The notes: a model not told the origin generated them from the sequence alone. A stretch of 64,000 nt of DNA from Clostridium saccharoperbutylacetonicum N1-4(HMT) (GCF_000340885.1 NC_020291.1:2045001-2109000), one strand, 5' to 3'. Positions 36,546 to 46,580 are shown, counted from the stretch's first letter. Translations and numbers: made by a program.

Positions 36546-36560
36546 TTGAATAATGCGGTA
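36546..36560. repeat. Left 15-bp inverted repeat flanking the DUF421 gene
   Basis: TTGAATAATGCGGTA is perfectly complementary to 37421-37435. The two repeats enclose exactly one gene with its upstream region. Confidence 0.7.
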
Positions 36561-36709
36561 GTGCGACACGTTGCTAATTGAAAAGATTATCTCTAACTTA
36601 TTTAACATAATATGATATTGATTTATGTATGAATATAAAATAATTAAATGCGGATAATAACAGTACTTGATTAATTTCTAAATTAGATATAGAAGGAGAC
36701 GCTAAATTA

Positions 36710-37405
36710 ATGGAAAAGGTTTTGTTAATGACAATAATAAAATGTGTAGGAGTATATATACTTGCAATATTTTTAACGAAAATTATTGGAAGAAAACTTA
36801 TTTCTCAAATGAATTTCTTTGATTTTGTTATGGGAGTCTCAATGGGATCAATAGTTGCTTATTCAGTTGTTGATAAACAGTTTGTGTCAACATCAGCTAT
36901 AACAGCATTGATTTTATTTTGTGCTCTTACAATTGTAACTGGATATTTAAGTATGAAAAGTTTAAAAATAAGGAAAATAATAAATTCTGAACCAACAAAT
37001 TTAGTGGAAAATGGAAATATAATAGAGAAAAATATGAAAAAAAATAAGTTAACAATTAATGAATTAATGATGAAGCTAAGAGAAAAAAGTATCTTTCATT
37101 TAGCGGATGTAGAATTTGCAATAATGGAAACAGATGGAGAATTATCTGTACTACCAAAAGCTAATAAAAAGCCACTTACACCTTATAATATGAAAATTAA
37201 TGTAACTAGTTCAGGAATTGATAAGGATGTAATAATTGACGGAATTGTAGTTGATGAAAATTTAAAAAATATTGGGTTAGATCAACAATGGTTAAAGTCA
37301 GAATTGAATAAACAAAATATAAAAGAAATTTCGGAAGTATTTTACGCTGGGATTGATAGCTCGCAAAAATTATATGTATCAAAGAAAAATATGAGAAAAG
37401 AATAA
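36710..37405 (+). CDS. DUF421 (YetF-like) membrane protein
   Basis: AGAAGGAGA lies before the ATG. The 231-residue protein has three N-terminal helices, the block IGRKLISQMNFFDFVMGVSMGS typical of DUF421, and a soluble C-terminal domain (VEFAIMETDGELSVLPK). Related proteins YetF/YcaP are linked to spore and membrane functions in Bacillus. The gene is flanked by a 15-bp inverted repeat, so it could have moved as a unit. Confidence 0.88.
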   Translation: MEKVLLMTIIKCVGVYILAIFLTKIIGRKLISQMNFFDFVMGVSMGSIVAYSVVDKQFVSTSAITALILFCALTIVTGYLSMKSLKIRKIINSEPTNLVENGNIIEKNMKKNKLTINELMMKLREKSIFHLADVEFAIMETDGELSVLPKANKKPLTPYNMKINVTSSGIDKDVIIDGIVVDENLKNIGLDQQWLKSELNKQNIKEISEVFYAGIDSSQKLYVSKKNMRKE

Positions 37406-37420
37406 GAAATAGATATTAAA

Positions 37421-37435
37421 TACCGCATTATTCAA
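37421..37435. repeat. Right 15-bp inverted repeat flanking the DUF421 gene
   Basis: TACCGCATTATTCAA, complement of 36546-36560. Related ATACCGCA... and TTCGCATTATTCAAG sequences occur near 40904 and 42064. Confidence 0.7.
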
Positions 37436-37442
37436 TGAATTT

Positions 37443-37760
37443 GTGGTGTTTTTTATATTTAAAATACTACGCAATTCTAGCAATGCTATAGATTCTAATA
37501 TTCCTAAAGATGTTGATTTAAGTGCAACTGGAAGTGGACAAGCAGGATATGTAATTACAACTTATTTGCCTAATGGATATCAAGGAAATAATGAGTTTGA
37601 TAGAGTGGATTCAGATTATGTACTTCAATATTTTAAAGATATAAGATGCTATTTTAGAGGTAATGAAAAGGGAATCTGGATAGAAACTCAAACATTACCT
37701 ATGGATAAATGCTTAGAACTTAAATCAACTTTAGGTAGTTGGTTTTATAAAATCGAATAA
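37443..37760 (+). CDS. Hypothetical protein, possibly truncated at N-terminus
   Basis: A GTG-initiated frame of 105 codons without ribosome binding site. Its first ~15 codons lie in repeat-like DNA; the later part (VITTYLPNGYQGNNEFDRVD, RGNEKGIWIETQTLPMDKC) looks like a real soluble domain. It is probably the 3' part of a gene whose start was replaced by the repeat. Not recognised. Confidence 0.4.
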   Translation: MVFFIFKILRNSSNAIDSNIPKDVDLSATGSGQAGYVITTYLPNGYQGNNEFDRVDSDYVLQYFKDIRCYFRGNEKGIWIETQTLPMDKCLELKSTLGSWFYKIE

Positions 37761-37782
37761 TAAATAGAAAGAGAGTGATGTA

Positions 37783-37902
37783 ATTGAATCAAAATTATTA
37801 GCTAAGTTTCCAGAATTATCGAAAGATGATGTTGATTCATTAAGAATGAGTATTGGTGGAGAAATTAATATAATGATAGAGAAAGTATCAATAAAGGATT
37901 GA
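37783..37902 (+). pseudogene. Short frame without start codon
   Basis: Begins with ATT after AGAGAGTGATGTA and encodes ESKLLAKFPELSKDDVDSL and IGGEINIMIEKVSIKD. Protein-like, but no accepted start; either an ATT start or a remnant. Confidence 0.3.
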
Positions 37903-37920
37903 TAAAATAACTGATAAATA

Positions 37921-37966
37921 ATGCACTGGTATATAGAATTGAGATTTTTAAACCAGTGCATTTCAT
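37921..37966. terminator. Hairpin between convergent genes
   Basis: ATGCACTGGT / ACCAGTGCAT form a perfect 10-bp stem with a 21-nt loop and TTTCATTG after it. Confidence 0.55.
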
Positions 37967-38012
37967 TGTTGGCTAAAAATTAATAAAAATTTTTATAGAT
38001 CCAAAATCTGAA

Positions 38013-39728
38013 TTATATTTTAAATTTTTGTACCATTTCATTGAGTTTCTGTGAAAGCTCAGCTTGACTTTGTGATGATTTTGCAACATCAGTAATAGCA
38101 CACGTTATTTGATTAACACTACCCAATATTTCTTCACTACCTGCTGCAGATTCTTGAGCTACAGCAGATACATTTTGTATGGCGCTACTTACTTGCATGA
38201 CAACTTCATCCATTTGTTTTGATGATGATGCGAAGTCTTTTATAAGAACATTAATAAATTCAGCATCTTTTTCATATTGAACACCTGTATTCATAAGAAG
38301 TTCATAATTAGGTTTTACATTATTAGACATGAATTCAAGTACATCTTGTCCGCTTTTAGAAAGACTTCCAACTGCATTTTGAACTTGTGATACCATATTT
38401 TGAATATTAGTAACTGCTTCAGAAGACTGTTCAGCTAGTTTTCTTACTTCATCAGCAACCACTGCAAATCCCTTGCCTTTTTCACCAGCTCTTGCGGCTT
38501 CTATAGCTGCATTAAGTGCAAGAAGGTTTGTTTGCGTTGCCATATTTCCAATGGAATCAGCCATCATTTTAACTTCTTCTACAACTTTAGAATCTTCTAT
38601 AGCCTTTAAAATATTTGAACGATTTTCATTATAAATTAAATTGCTAGTTTTGATATTTTCAGATGCTTTAGATTTTATATCAATAGCACGATTTTTTATT
38701 TCATTTACAGATACTGTTGCATCATTTGCATTTTTTGCAAGTATATTTGTAGTAGCACTTATTTCTTCTGTTGAAGCAGTTACTTCTTCAGTAGTAGCAC
38801 TTAAATCTTGAACTCCTTTAGCAATCTGTTCTGTGGATTCATTCACTATTTCCATTTGAGATGAAATTTCTTCAGTAGTAGAAGAAAGTTCTTCGCTTGT
38901 AGCACTTATATCACTAGCACTATTCATTATTTCAATTATTAAATTTTGTATATTTTTTTTTGCATTATTTAAGGCTGTTGAAAGGTTACCTATTTCATCC
39001 TTTGAATCAACGTCTATTGATTTTGTTAAATCGTTATTTCCAAGAGCTTCAGCAAATAATAAAACTTTTTTTACTTGACTTGAAATCATAAATGATATTA
39101 ATAAACCTAGTGTAATGGCAATAATAAAACCTAATATTACTATAAAAGTAGCAATATATGAAGAATTTTTATAGGTTGAGTTATTTTCTTTATAAGAATC
39201 ATCAGCTTGATTAATATTATTTTCTATTAACTGGCTAGTGTTTGTAGCTATACTTTTTCTAGTTTCGGTGAGTTTTAGAAGATTAGCCTCAGCCTCATTA
39301 TAATTATTTTCATTAGCAGATTTTATTATTTCAGTTGATCCAGAACTATATAATTTAATATTCTCTTTAAGATTAGAAAAAGTCGTTTCTTCTGATTTGG
39401 AAAGCAATGATTTTTCATATGTATCAATTAATGCATTGGTTTCATTAAGTAAATCATTAATTTCTTTTTCTATACTATTGTTGTCTACATCTTTGTTTTG
39501 TTGATAAACAAGTTTTAATAAGTCAGCACGAACGTCAGTAAGATTTTGTTTTATAGAAGTTAAATTATTTATAGAAGCTAAATTATAATCATGCATAGTA
39601 ATTGCATTGATATTAATTTTATTCATATTATGTATTCCGATGAATCCAACAACTCCTATTAATATTGCAACTGTGATAAAAGCTGATATTAGTTTTTGTG
39701 CTATTTTCAAATTTTTAAACCAGTTCAT
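38013..39728 (-). CDS. Methyl-accepting chemotaxis protein (4HB-HAMP-MA)
   Basis: The 571-residue transmembrane receptor has a short N-terminus ([17 protein letters not shown]), helix 1 (about 10-30), a four-helix-bundle periplasmic-side sensor, helix 2 (about 190-212), HAMP, and a signalling domain with the hairpin tip [18 protein letters not shown]. It ends with FKI and no pentapeptide tether. It is a full-length paralogue of the receptor at 57309, identical in length and similar throughout. A normal GGAGTG-type site precedes the ATG. Ligand unknown. Confidence 0.95.
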   Translation of the reverse strand: MNWFKNLKIAQKLISAFITVAILIGVVGFIGIHNMNKININAITMHDYNLASINNLTSIKQNLTDVRADLLKLVYQQNKDVDNNSIEKEINDLLNETNALIDTYEKSLLSKSEETTFSNLKENIKLYSSGSTEIIKSANENNYNEAEANLLKLTETRKSIATNTSQLIENNINQADDSYKENNSTYKNSSYIATFIVILGFIIAITLGLLISFMISSQVKKVLLFAEALGNNDLTKSIDVDSKDEIGNLSTALNNAKKNIQNLIIEIMNSASDISATSEELSSTTEEISSQMEIVNESTEQIAKGVQDLSATTEEVTASTEEISATTNILAKNANDATVSVNEIKNRAIDIKSKASENIKTSNLIYNENRSNILKAIEDSKVVEEVKMMADSIGNMATQTNLLALNAAIEAARAGEKGKGFAVVADEVRKLAEQSSEAVTNIQNMVSQVQNAVGSLSKSGQDVLEFMSNNVKPNYELLMNTGVQYEKDAEFINVLIKDFASSSKQMDEVVMQVSSAIQNVSAVAQESAAGSEEILGSVNQITCAITDVAKSSQSQAELSQKLNEMVQKFKI

Positions 39729-40066
39729 AAATACACTCCTTATTCTCTTTTACTAATAGATTATTTAGTTATACTCCTTTCTTTCTTTAAAGCAAGAACA
39801 CAATTATTACTTATTGGAACAATATAAGTATTTTGTCTTATTAGAATATTTATCAATGTGTTTTTTACGCTAAAAAAATACATTTTTTATATATTATTGT
39901 CATATATAGATGCCTATTTTTTAAATAAATAGAACTATTTTACTATTTTTTATACAATATTTACATATGTTTCAATATGTATTATAATAAAATGAGACAA
40001 AATACTTATAATGACCAATTATTGAGAAATTTATTGTTGACTAAGAAATAATTTCTTATATTTTTA

Positions 40067-40107
40067 TAAGCAGTAACTAGGAGTAATACACTACTGCTTA
40101 TTTTTTT
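40067..40107 (+). terminator. Terminator-like hairpin upstream of 40260 gene
   Basis: TAAGCAGTA / TACTGCTTA perfect 9-bp stem followed by seven T. The gap from 39729 to here is A/T-rich with only the receptor promoter region. Confidence 0.75.
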
Positions 40108-40171
40108 GCATAAAATTTTAAATATCATGCTTACAGAATATGTTATAATCAATGTATGATGGTAAATTATT
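40089..40171 (+). repeat. Duplicated terminator-arm plus promoter segment, copy 2
   Basis: Matches 34195-34274 at about 95%. Contains GTTATAATC as likely -10 region for the following membrane protein gene. Confidence 0.8.
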
Positions 40172-40259
40172 ACGAGTTATGTTGTTACGAATTATGCGAT
40201 GAGGTTAAAAAGTGAGATTAGGATGGAAAAGAAGATTTATCTAGGATGGGGTGGATTAA

Positions 40260-40760
40260 TTGAATATGATTCATGGATTTTCAATTTTATATATACCATT
40301 GATTATTGTTGCATTAGTTTTTTGGATAAGAGATTTATATAGAGTATATCATCATGGAAAGATTATTATAAAACTAAATAAAGATAAAGGTTCGATGATT
40401 TTCTGGATCATAGTATTAATAATATGGGTAATAATGTTTTTGTTCTCTATAAGTAGTTATATTAATTATGGTGAAGACAGATTTTATAATAATATTTTTA
40501 TGAGCATATTTTGGATAGAATTATCAATCATAAATATTATGAAGTCACTTAGAAAATCAGAAATACGAGAAAATGGAATATATAACTATGGGTGTTTTTT
40601 TTTATGGTCTAAAATTAAGAGCTATAACTGGGTATTATCAAATTCAATTCAATTTAAAGTAAATACATTTTTAGAAACTAATAGAAGCTTTGAAATTATA
40701 ATAGAAGAAGAATTTAAAGATAAAGTAGATCAAGTAATAAGAAGTAAACTTGATTTATAG
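40260..40760 (+). CDS. Membrane protein with DUF5673-like C-terminus
   Basis: TTG start behind GGATGGGGTGG; ATG at 40266 is an alternative. The 166 residues hold three hydrophobic segments (about 5-22, 44-62, 75-93) and a soluble C-terminal domain (SEIRENGIYNYGCFFLWSKIKSYNW) like small clostridial DUF5673 proteins. After its TAG stop, the same frame continues for 37 codons (to 40874) encoding two more hydrophobic stretches (FLYLLFILILAYLV, LTITIFLYLGLKK). The stop may therefore be a recent truncation, or the tail belongs to another lost gene. Confidence 0.6.
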   Translation: MNMIHGFSILYIPLIIVALVFWIRDLYRVYHHGKIIIKLNKDKGSMIFWIIVLIIWVIMFLFSISSYINYGEDRFYNNIFMSIFWIELSIINIMKSLRKSEIRENGIYNYGCFFLWSKIKSYNWVLSNSIQFKVNTFLETNRSFEIIIEEEFKDKVDQVIRSKLDL

Positions 40761-41074
40761 TTCTTATATTTACTTTTTATATTAATTCTGGCATATTTAG
40801 TGACAGAAGGTGACTTGATAGAAATAGGAATATTAACTATAACCATATTTTTATATTTAGGTTTAAAAAAATAGAATGAGTTCAAAATTTAATTTTATTA
40901 TAGATACCGCACTATGTTAGAAATTGAAGGAGTTTTTATGCTTTAAATGCTACACAATACTAACAAAAAATGCGAAACAACATAGGAGCCTAAAAGGTTT
41001 GGAGTGGTATAATAGAATTGCAAAAAAACACTAAACTAGTGAATTTGGAAATTTATTATAGAGAGGAAATTATA

Positions 41075-41980
41075 ATGTTAATAGAAAAAATTAACTTATG
41101 GAACGATAATGAAGATGTTACGTTAACAGCATACATTTTAGATAACGAGCACGAAACCAGATTAAAAAAACGTCCAACAATAATTATTTGTCCAGGTGGC
41201 GGATTTTTATATACTTCTAATAGGGAAGCAGAACCAATAGCAATGAAATTTGCTGGAGAAGGATATAACACTTTTGTGCTTAGATATACAACATATTTTA
41301 ATAGTGGTAAAGTGGATTTTAATAATCTACCAGATGGAAATAGACAAGCAAAATATCCACAGCCTTTGTTTGATTTAGCTAGGGCAATATTGACTGTAAG
41401 AGAAAATGCAGATAAATGGGCAGTTGATAATAATAAGATTTTTGTATGTGGATTTTCAGCAGGTGGATATTTAGCTGCTAGTCTAGGTGTGCATTGGCAA
41501 GATGAACTATTAAAAGAAAAGTTTAATGTGAATAGTGATTTATTTAAGCCCAATGGTATGATATTGGGATATCCTCTATTAGATAATATTTTAATGAAAG
41601 AACTTTTATTAGAAGTTAATGATAAGTCTTTGGAACAATACTGGAGATTATCTTGTTATTCACTTTCTGGTGAATCAGAACCATCAGATGAATATCTTAA
41701 AAAATTAAGTCCAGTAAATCATGTGTGTCAAAATACACCTCCTACGTTCATGTGGCATACAGCTAATGATGAATTAGTAAGTGTAAGAAATTCAATAAAT
41801 TTTGCAACAGAACTATCAAAAAATAAAATTCCATATGAACTTCACATATTTGAAGCTGGTAGTCACGGCTTGGCACTTTGTAATGAAGTCACAGCTAAGG
41901 ATGAAACTCAGATTAAGCCAGAAGTTCAAGTTTGGTTTGATATGGCTTTAACATGGCTTAAGGCACAAGTGAAAAAATAG
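41075..41980 (+). CDS. Alpha/beta-hydrolase, acetyl-xylan-esterase-like
   Basis: The ATG at 41075 has AGAGAGG upstream (301 aa). The fold is shown by TIIICPGGGFLYTS (oxyanion loop), CGFSAGGYLAASLG (nucleophile Ser), and EAGSHGLAL (catalytic His). No signal peptide: a cytoplasmic enzyme. Relatives remove acetyl groups from imported xylo-oligosaccharides or act on other small esters. It is a monocistronic gene with a terminator at 42065. Confidence 0.87.
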   Translation: MLIEKINLWNDNEDVTLTAYILDNEHETRLKKRPTIIICPGGGFLYTSNREAEPIAMKFAGEGYNTFVLRYTTYFNSGKVDFNNLPDGNRQAKYPQPLFDLARAILTVRENADKWAVDNNKIFVCGFSAGGYLAASLGVHWQDELLKEKFNVNSDLFKPNGMILGYPLLDNILMKELLLEVNDKSLEQYWRLSCYSLSGESEPSDEYLKKLSPVNHVCQNTPPTFMWHTANDELVSVRNSINFATELSKNKIPYELHIFEAGSHGLALCNEVTAKDETQIKPEVQVWFDMALTWLKAQVKK

Positions 41981-42064
41981 CAAATCAATTAAAATTTCTA
42001 TTTTTATAAAATTGCATAACATTGTTTTATAAATTCTTACTTTACAATTAGTAAGATTAAAATT

Positions 42065-42099
42065 TCGCATTATTCAAGAAGTGAATTTGCGATTTTTTT
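42065..42099 (+). terminator. Terminator after esterase gene
   Basis: TCGCATTATTCA pairs imperfectly with TGAATTTGCGA and is followed by seven T. Confidence 0.7.
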
Positions 42100-42264
42100 G
42101 TACGTGATTTTAATAATAGATGCAGATTTTCTACACTAAATATAAAGCTTGCGCAGTAGATTTAAAAAATATGTTCTTTAAAAATTAAATAATATTACTT
42201 TTACAAAATATGTTATAATAAGTATTAAATAGTAAATGGCGTAATATAGATAGGAGGAGTTAAA

Positions 42265-42684
42265 ATGAATGAAAAAATCATCTCTAGAGCTGGAGAAATT
42301 GTTGAGAAAAATACAAAGGAAGGAACTTATTGTGAATTGGCACTTATTGATTTAGAGGGGTATCCGACTGTTTCAACCATCACAGCTTCTAAAGCAGACG
42401 GTATTAATTGGTTGACATTCTGTACTGGAATTGGCAGTGATAAAGCTATTAGAGTTAATAAGTGCAATAGGGCAAGTGTTTGCTTCAATTCTGATGAGTA
42501 TAATATAACCCTCGTAGGTACAATTGATATAATTACTGATCCAGATGTGAAAAAAGAAATGTGGTATGGAGGATTAACTAATCATTTTAGCGGTCCGCAA
42601 GACTCCAATTATTGTGCATTACGATTTAAAACGGAACGCTATAACCTCTTAGTTGACTGGGAAGAGGCGAAGGGAAGATTGTAA
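42265..42684 (+). CDS. Pyridoxamine 5'-phosphate oxidase-like protein
   Basis: AGGAGG before the ATG; 139 residues. Blocks YPTVSTITASKADGINWLTF and ASVCFNSDEYNITLVGTIDI, then WYGGLTNHFSG, form the split-barrel flavin-binding fold (general-stress-protein-26 type). Likely a flavin reductase or haem/flavin-binding protein; substrate unknown. Confidence 0.85.
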   Translation: MNEKIISRAGEIVEKNTKEGTYCELALIDLEGYPTVSTITASKADGINWLTFCTGIGSDKAIRVNKCNRASVCFNSDEYNITLVGTIDIITDPDVKKEMWYGGLTNHFSGPQDSNYCALRFKTERYNLLVDWEEAKGRL

Positions 42685-42868
42685 AACAATCAGAAAAAGA
42701 ACAAAACAATATATTGCTTCTTTTAAGATAAAACCGGAAAGTTGTTATGAAAGATTACTTAAGGTAATAAGATTTGGCTCAAGTCCAGAAGATATTGAAA
42801 AGTTCTATGATGAATGGCGTGAATTGGTTAAGGATTTAGAAAGTGTTTGTAACAAAGAAGCAGCATAA
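42653..42868 (+). CDS. Short frame overlapping the PPOX gene
   Basis: A 71-codon frame starting inside the previous gene, with no ribosome binding site at its TTG. The later part (IRFGSSPEDIEKFYDEWREL) looks like real helical protein. It may be the remnant of a separate gene or a C-terminal extension lost by a frameshift in the PPOX gene. Function not recognised. Confidence 0.3.
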   Translation: MTGKRRREDCKTIRKRTKQYIASFKIKPESCYERLLKVIRFGSSPEDIEKFYDEWRELVKDLESVCNKEAA

Positions 42869-42978
42869 TAAAAGTGAAATTTGAATTTGACAGATTATTT
42901 ATCTTGATAGTGTAGAGTGAACTATGAAGAAACAGAAATATAAAATAGATGCCAACATTAGTTAGTGGGGGTAATAAA

Positions 42979-43584
42979 ATGAGGATTGAAATTAAAAAAT
43001 TAACACCTGCTCATGTAGATGAATATATGAACTTTTTCGAGACAACACCACATGATGATAATATACCTGAACATACCTGTTATTGTGAGTGCTGGTGTAG
43101 CGCCGATCACCGTTTTGAAACAGGGATTCCATCACGTGAAGAAAGAAAAGCAATGGCTATTGAATATGTTAAGAGTGGACAGATACAAGGATATTTAGCA
43201 TATGTTGATGATTGTATAGTTGGTTGGTGTAATGCAAACACAAAGACAGAATGTGTGAATTGTATAGGCTGGTATCGTTTTATGCCACAAGTAAATGAAC
43301 TGGAGATTGATGTAAATGCTAAAGTAAAGTCGATATATTGTTTTCTTGTTGCACCTGATATGAAAAGAAAAGGAATAGCAAAACAATTATTGCAATATGC
43401 TTGTCAAGATGCGAAAAGCGATGGTTATGATTATGTTGAAGTATATCCCGAAAAAGAAACTACCGATGAACTTAAACATTTTATGGGGTTTGTTGATATG
43501 TATAAAAGCTTTGGATTTACTATTCATGCAGAAACAAATCAAAAATTTATAATGAGGAAGCAGTTAAAGGGCTCTAGAGGATAA
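42979..43584 (+). CDS. GNAT-family N-acetyltransferase
   Basis: ATG at 42979 after AGTGGGGGT (201 aa). The acetyl-CoA site is CFLVAPDMKRKGIAKQLL, followed by VEVYPEKE and MYKSFGF. A cysteine-rich stretch (HTCYCECWCSADH, residues 28-40) is unusual and shared by a clostridial GNAT subfamily. Substrate unknown. Confidence 0.88.
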   Translation: MRIEIKKLTPAHVDEYMNFFETTPHDDNIPEHTCYCECWCSADHRFETGIPSREERKAMAIEYVKSGQIQGYLAYVDDCIVGWCNANTKTECVNCIGWYRFMPQVNELEIDVNAKVKSIYCFLVAPDMKRKGIAKQLLQYACQDAKSDGYDYVEVYPEKETTDELKHFMGFVDMYKSFGFTIHAETNQKFIMRKQLKGSRG

Positions 43585-43807
43585 GGAGTATAGGAAGCAA
43601 ACATATTCCTATTTGCGTAGCTGTGCTCAAATCTTTTTTGATTAATTTACATATTTCTTTACATAATTTATATTTGTATGCTTTGTGCAAAAACTTATGT
43701 AAAGATTAAGGTATTTTTAAGTTAACATTAATTGCTAATTAATATTATAGTAATAAACTAAAAATGGAAAATAAATTTAATTAGTATAAAATGTTACGGG
43801 GGTACGT

Positions 43808-44317
43808 ATGGAAACTAGAGAAATAAAACAACGATTATTAACAACCTGCTTACTGATATTATATTTGCTCGTATTAACCTGGATTATAATATTTAAAATG
43901 CAATTTTCAATTCAAGACTTGGACCATTTGCGAAGTATTAACTTAATACCATTTAAGGAATCGGTAATAGTGAATAATAGGATTGAATTTTCAGAAATAT
44001 ATGATAACATACTCGTATTTGTTCCATTTGGACTTTATGTTAGTATGTTAAAAAGTAATTGGTCTTTCTTAAAGAAAGTTGCTCCAATAGCAGGTGTAAG
44101 TTTGCTTTATGAAGTATTACAATTTATATTTTCAGTTGGTGCATCTGATGTAACTGACCTTATAGGAAATACATTTGGAGGAATAATTGGAATTGCAATA
44201 TACATTGTTTTTCGTAGACTATTAAAAACAGATTTTAAAACAAATAAAATTCTTAATATTATTGCACTAATTGGGACAATAGGTGTGATTATATTGTTAG
44301 TAATTTTAGTGAGTTAA
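43808..44317 (+). CDS. VanZ-family membrane protein
   Basis: The 169-residue protein has four or five hydrophobic segments. The blocks NLIPFKES, DNILVFVPFGLYV and DVTDLIGNTFGGIIG are VanZ signatures. Such proteins are linked to glycopeptide tolerance or envelope function, without a known reaction. Site ACGGGGGTAC before the ATG. Confidence 0.88.
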   Translation: METREIKQRLLTTCLLILYLLVLTWIIIFKMQFSIQDLDHLRSINLIPFKESVIVNNRIEFSEIYDNILVFVPFGLYVSMLKSNWSFLKKVAPIAGVSLLYEVLQFIFSVGASDVTDLIGNTFGGIIGIAIYIVFRRLLKTDFKTNKILNIIALIGTIGVIILLVILVS

Positions 44318-44484
44318 TTTTAATACATGATATTCTTATTAAAAGCTTTAGGCTTATCACCCTTACTTATGCTGTTTTATAAGGATCGTAATTATCAATA
44401 ACAATTCCAAATTTGGTTGAGATTATAGTAGTTATTTTTTTAATAGAGATAGATATGTAGTAAATGAATGAAGGAATGCGAATA

Positions 44485-44808
44485 TTAAGTTGAAAATAAT
44501 AGTTGACCATTGCCAATTACTACAATCTTATGGTCATACTGCATTGGTTTTAGAGTATATTCAATTGAGTTTGGTTCAAGTCGTATTGATTGTTGAATAA
44601 GTTGATCACCACTAAATATAATCATGAAAATCTTACCGGAAGAAGCATTTTTTACTTTATAGGAAACATTAGGCATCAACTTCAAATCATTAATGGTATA
44701 AAATCCTTCGGAAAATGTTTGAGGATTAGGAGCAGCTATAACAGCTAGATTATTCATAGTAAATGCTAGTAATAAGAAAATAGAAAATATAATAGCTGAT
44801 TTTTTCAT
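44485..44808 (-). CDS. Small secreted protein
   Basis: The 107-residue frame starts with a signal peptide (MKKSAIIFSIFLLLAF, cleavage near VIAAP) and continues as a beta-rich domain. AAGAGGTTAAGC on the minus strand is a weak ribosome binding site. No family recognised. Confidence 0.65.
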   Translation of the reverse strand: MKKSAIIFSIFLLLAFTMNNLAVIAAPNPQTFSEGFYTINDLKLMPNVSYKVKNASSGKIFMIIFSGDQLIQQSIRLEPNSIEYTLKPMQYDHKIVVIGNGQLLFST

Positions 44809-45082
44809 TAGCTTAACCTCTTTTCATAATTTAGATGGTATAGTTTATAATAAGTTTATTATATGTAAAGCATGAGAAAATATTCTAAGCACTTGATTTT
44901 ATACAATTTTCTTTATGATTTTTGGTGATATTTGGTACCATATATAATTATGACACATTGGATTAAATTCATATGTATGAGTATTTATTTTTCTGGTGTT
45001 ACATAGAAATACTGTAGCACCAGAGAAAATCCTTACTAGCAAATAATTTAAAAAATTTTGTTTTGCTAAATTTTTTACAACC

Positions 45083-45343
45083 TTAGTAAAGGGTAGGAAC
45101 TGGGTAACATGCAACCTGACTTATAGATTTTTCATCAAATCCATAAAACACCCATTTTTTACCGTCCCATCTATAACCAGAAACTTCTCCTTGCTCTAGT
45201 CTTGTAGGATAGAACCAGAAAGGTTTTCCGTGTTTAGGCCATACATACGTATATGATTGTAAGCAGTCAACGATATATGAAACCTTTGGCTTTTTAGGTT
45301 TAGTTTTTGGTGGAGGAGAATTTGGTGGTCCATATTCTCTCAT
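45083..45343 (-). CDS. Small proline-rich protein
   Basis: AAGGAGC before ATG on the minus strand. The 86-residue protein has a proline/lysine N-terminus (PPNSPPPKTKPKKPK), then an aromatic-rich part (YTYVWPKHGKPFWFYPT, GYRWDGKKWVFYGF) reminiscent of small surface or transport-associated proteins in clostridia. Function unknown; without a signal peptide. Confidence 0.6.
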   Translation of the reverse strand: MREYGPPNSPPPKTKPKKPKVSYIVDCLQSYTYVWPKHGKPFWFYPTRLEQGEVSGYRWDGKKWVFYGFDEKSISQVACYPVPTLY

Positions 45344-45404
45344 ATGATTTTGCTCCTTAAAAAACGCTCTAAATTATATTATGATTGGAAACAGATATTG
45401 TTCA

Positions 45405-45600
45405 TTTCACCTGCATAAAATGTTCTCATATGCAGCATAGCTGCTCTTTCTAAGGTGCACATTTTTATGCTAATCGTGAAGATATTTTAAGTATATTTCA
45501 TAATTTTGATATAGAAAGAATACGCCATATAGATTATTGCTACATAAATCATGAAAAAACAGATTGTAAGTATTATTACATAAATGGATATAAAAAATAG
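45405..45600 (+). repeat. Dispersed repeat followed by a gene remnant
   Basis: 45405-45470 resembles the 21.35-21.55 kb repeat field (CCTGCATAAAATGTTCT, GCATAGCTGCTCTTTCTAAG). From 45454 to 45600 a frame without start codon encodes NREDILSIFHNFDIERIRH and YCYINHEKTDCKYYYINGYK, a likely 3' remnant. The rest of the gap to 45777 has only A/T-rich sequence and AGGGAGGA before the xylanase. Confidence 0.5.
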
Positions 45601-45777
45601 TGAGAGTATTTGCATTTAATGCATTATTTTGGACATTTTAGGATAAATAATAATATTTAATTTTTATATATGGTAATATGTAAGAGGAAGGATGTTAATC
45701 GTTTTTGGTTATAATTTGGATGGTACAACTCCATAAACGATTAATCTGAATTTTAGTAAACTAGGGAGGAATTAAAT

Positions 45778-46572
45778 ATGTTGAAAAAAAAAGTAATTTT
45801 TACTGCTTTAGCAGCATTAGTTATGACAAGTTCTTTAACTATGGTTGAGAATACTGTTTTTGCAGCAACAACTTTAAGCACAACAGAAAATACTTTTGCT
45901 AAAGAAGCTTTAAGTACGCAAAAAATTTCTTCAGCATTTAACACACAGGCAGTACCGAAAACGATTACCTCAAATGAAATTGGTATTAATGGCGGCTACA
46001 ACTATGAACTTTGGAAGGACCACGGAAACACCAGCATGACGCTAAAGGATGGTGGCGCGTTTAGTTGTCAGTGGAGCAATATCGGAAATGCGTTATTCCG
46101 TAAAGGCAAGAAATTCAATGACACCCAGACATACAAACAGCTTGGAAATATATCAGTAAACTATGATTGTAATTACCAGCCATCTGGCAATTCCTACATG
46201 TGTGTATATGGATGGACGAGAGGTCCTCTCGTGGAATATTATATAGTAGATAGCTGGGGCAGCTGGAGACCGCCTGGCGGAACATCAAAAGGCACAATTA
46301 CAGTCGATGGTGGTATCTATGACATATATGAGACCACTCGAATCAACCAGCCTTCAATTGAAGGAAATAATACAACTTTTAAGCAGTATTGGAGCGTCCG
46401 CAGATCTAAACGCACTAGCGGAACAATATCTGTCAGCAAACACTTTGCCGCTTGGGAAAGTAAAGGAATGCCACTTGGAAAAATGCATGAAACTGCATTT
46501 AACATAGAGGGATACCAAAGCAGTGGGAAAGCTGATGTGAATAGTATGTCAATTAATATCGGAAATAAATAA
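45778..46572 (+). CDS. GH11 endo-xylanase, no dockerin
   Basis: The 264-residue secreted protein has a signal peptide (to about VFAAT), a Ser/Thr-rich spacer and a GH11 jelly roll. Glu153 in [12 protein letters not shown] is the nucleophile and Glu244 in NIEGYQSSG the acid/base. It cuts xylan outside the cell as a free enzyme, unlike the cellulosomal enzymes. From about 45950 on, base composition is richer in G and C (GGCGGCTAC, GGTGGCGCG, CCGCCTGGCGG) than the signal part and neighbours, suggesting a transferred catalytic domain joined to a local signal peptide. A strong terminator follows. Confidence 0.94.
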   Translation: MLKKKVIFTALAALVMTSSLTMVENTVFAATTLSTTENTFAKEALSTQKISSAFNTQAVPKTITSNEIGINGGYNYELWKDHGNTSMTLKDGGAFSCQWSNIGNALFRKGKKFNDTQTYKQLGNISVNYDCNYQPSGNSYMCVYGWTRGPLVEYYIVDSWGSWRPPGGTSKGTITVDGGIYDIYETTRINQPSIEGNNTTFKQYWSVRRSKRTSGTISVSKHFAAWESKGMPLGKMHETAFNIEGYQSSGKADVNSMSINIGNK

Positions 46573-46580
46573 TAATCAAT

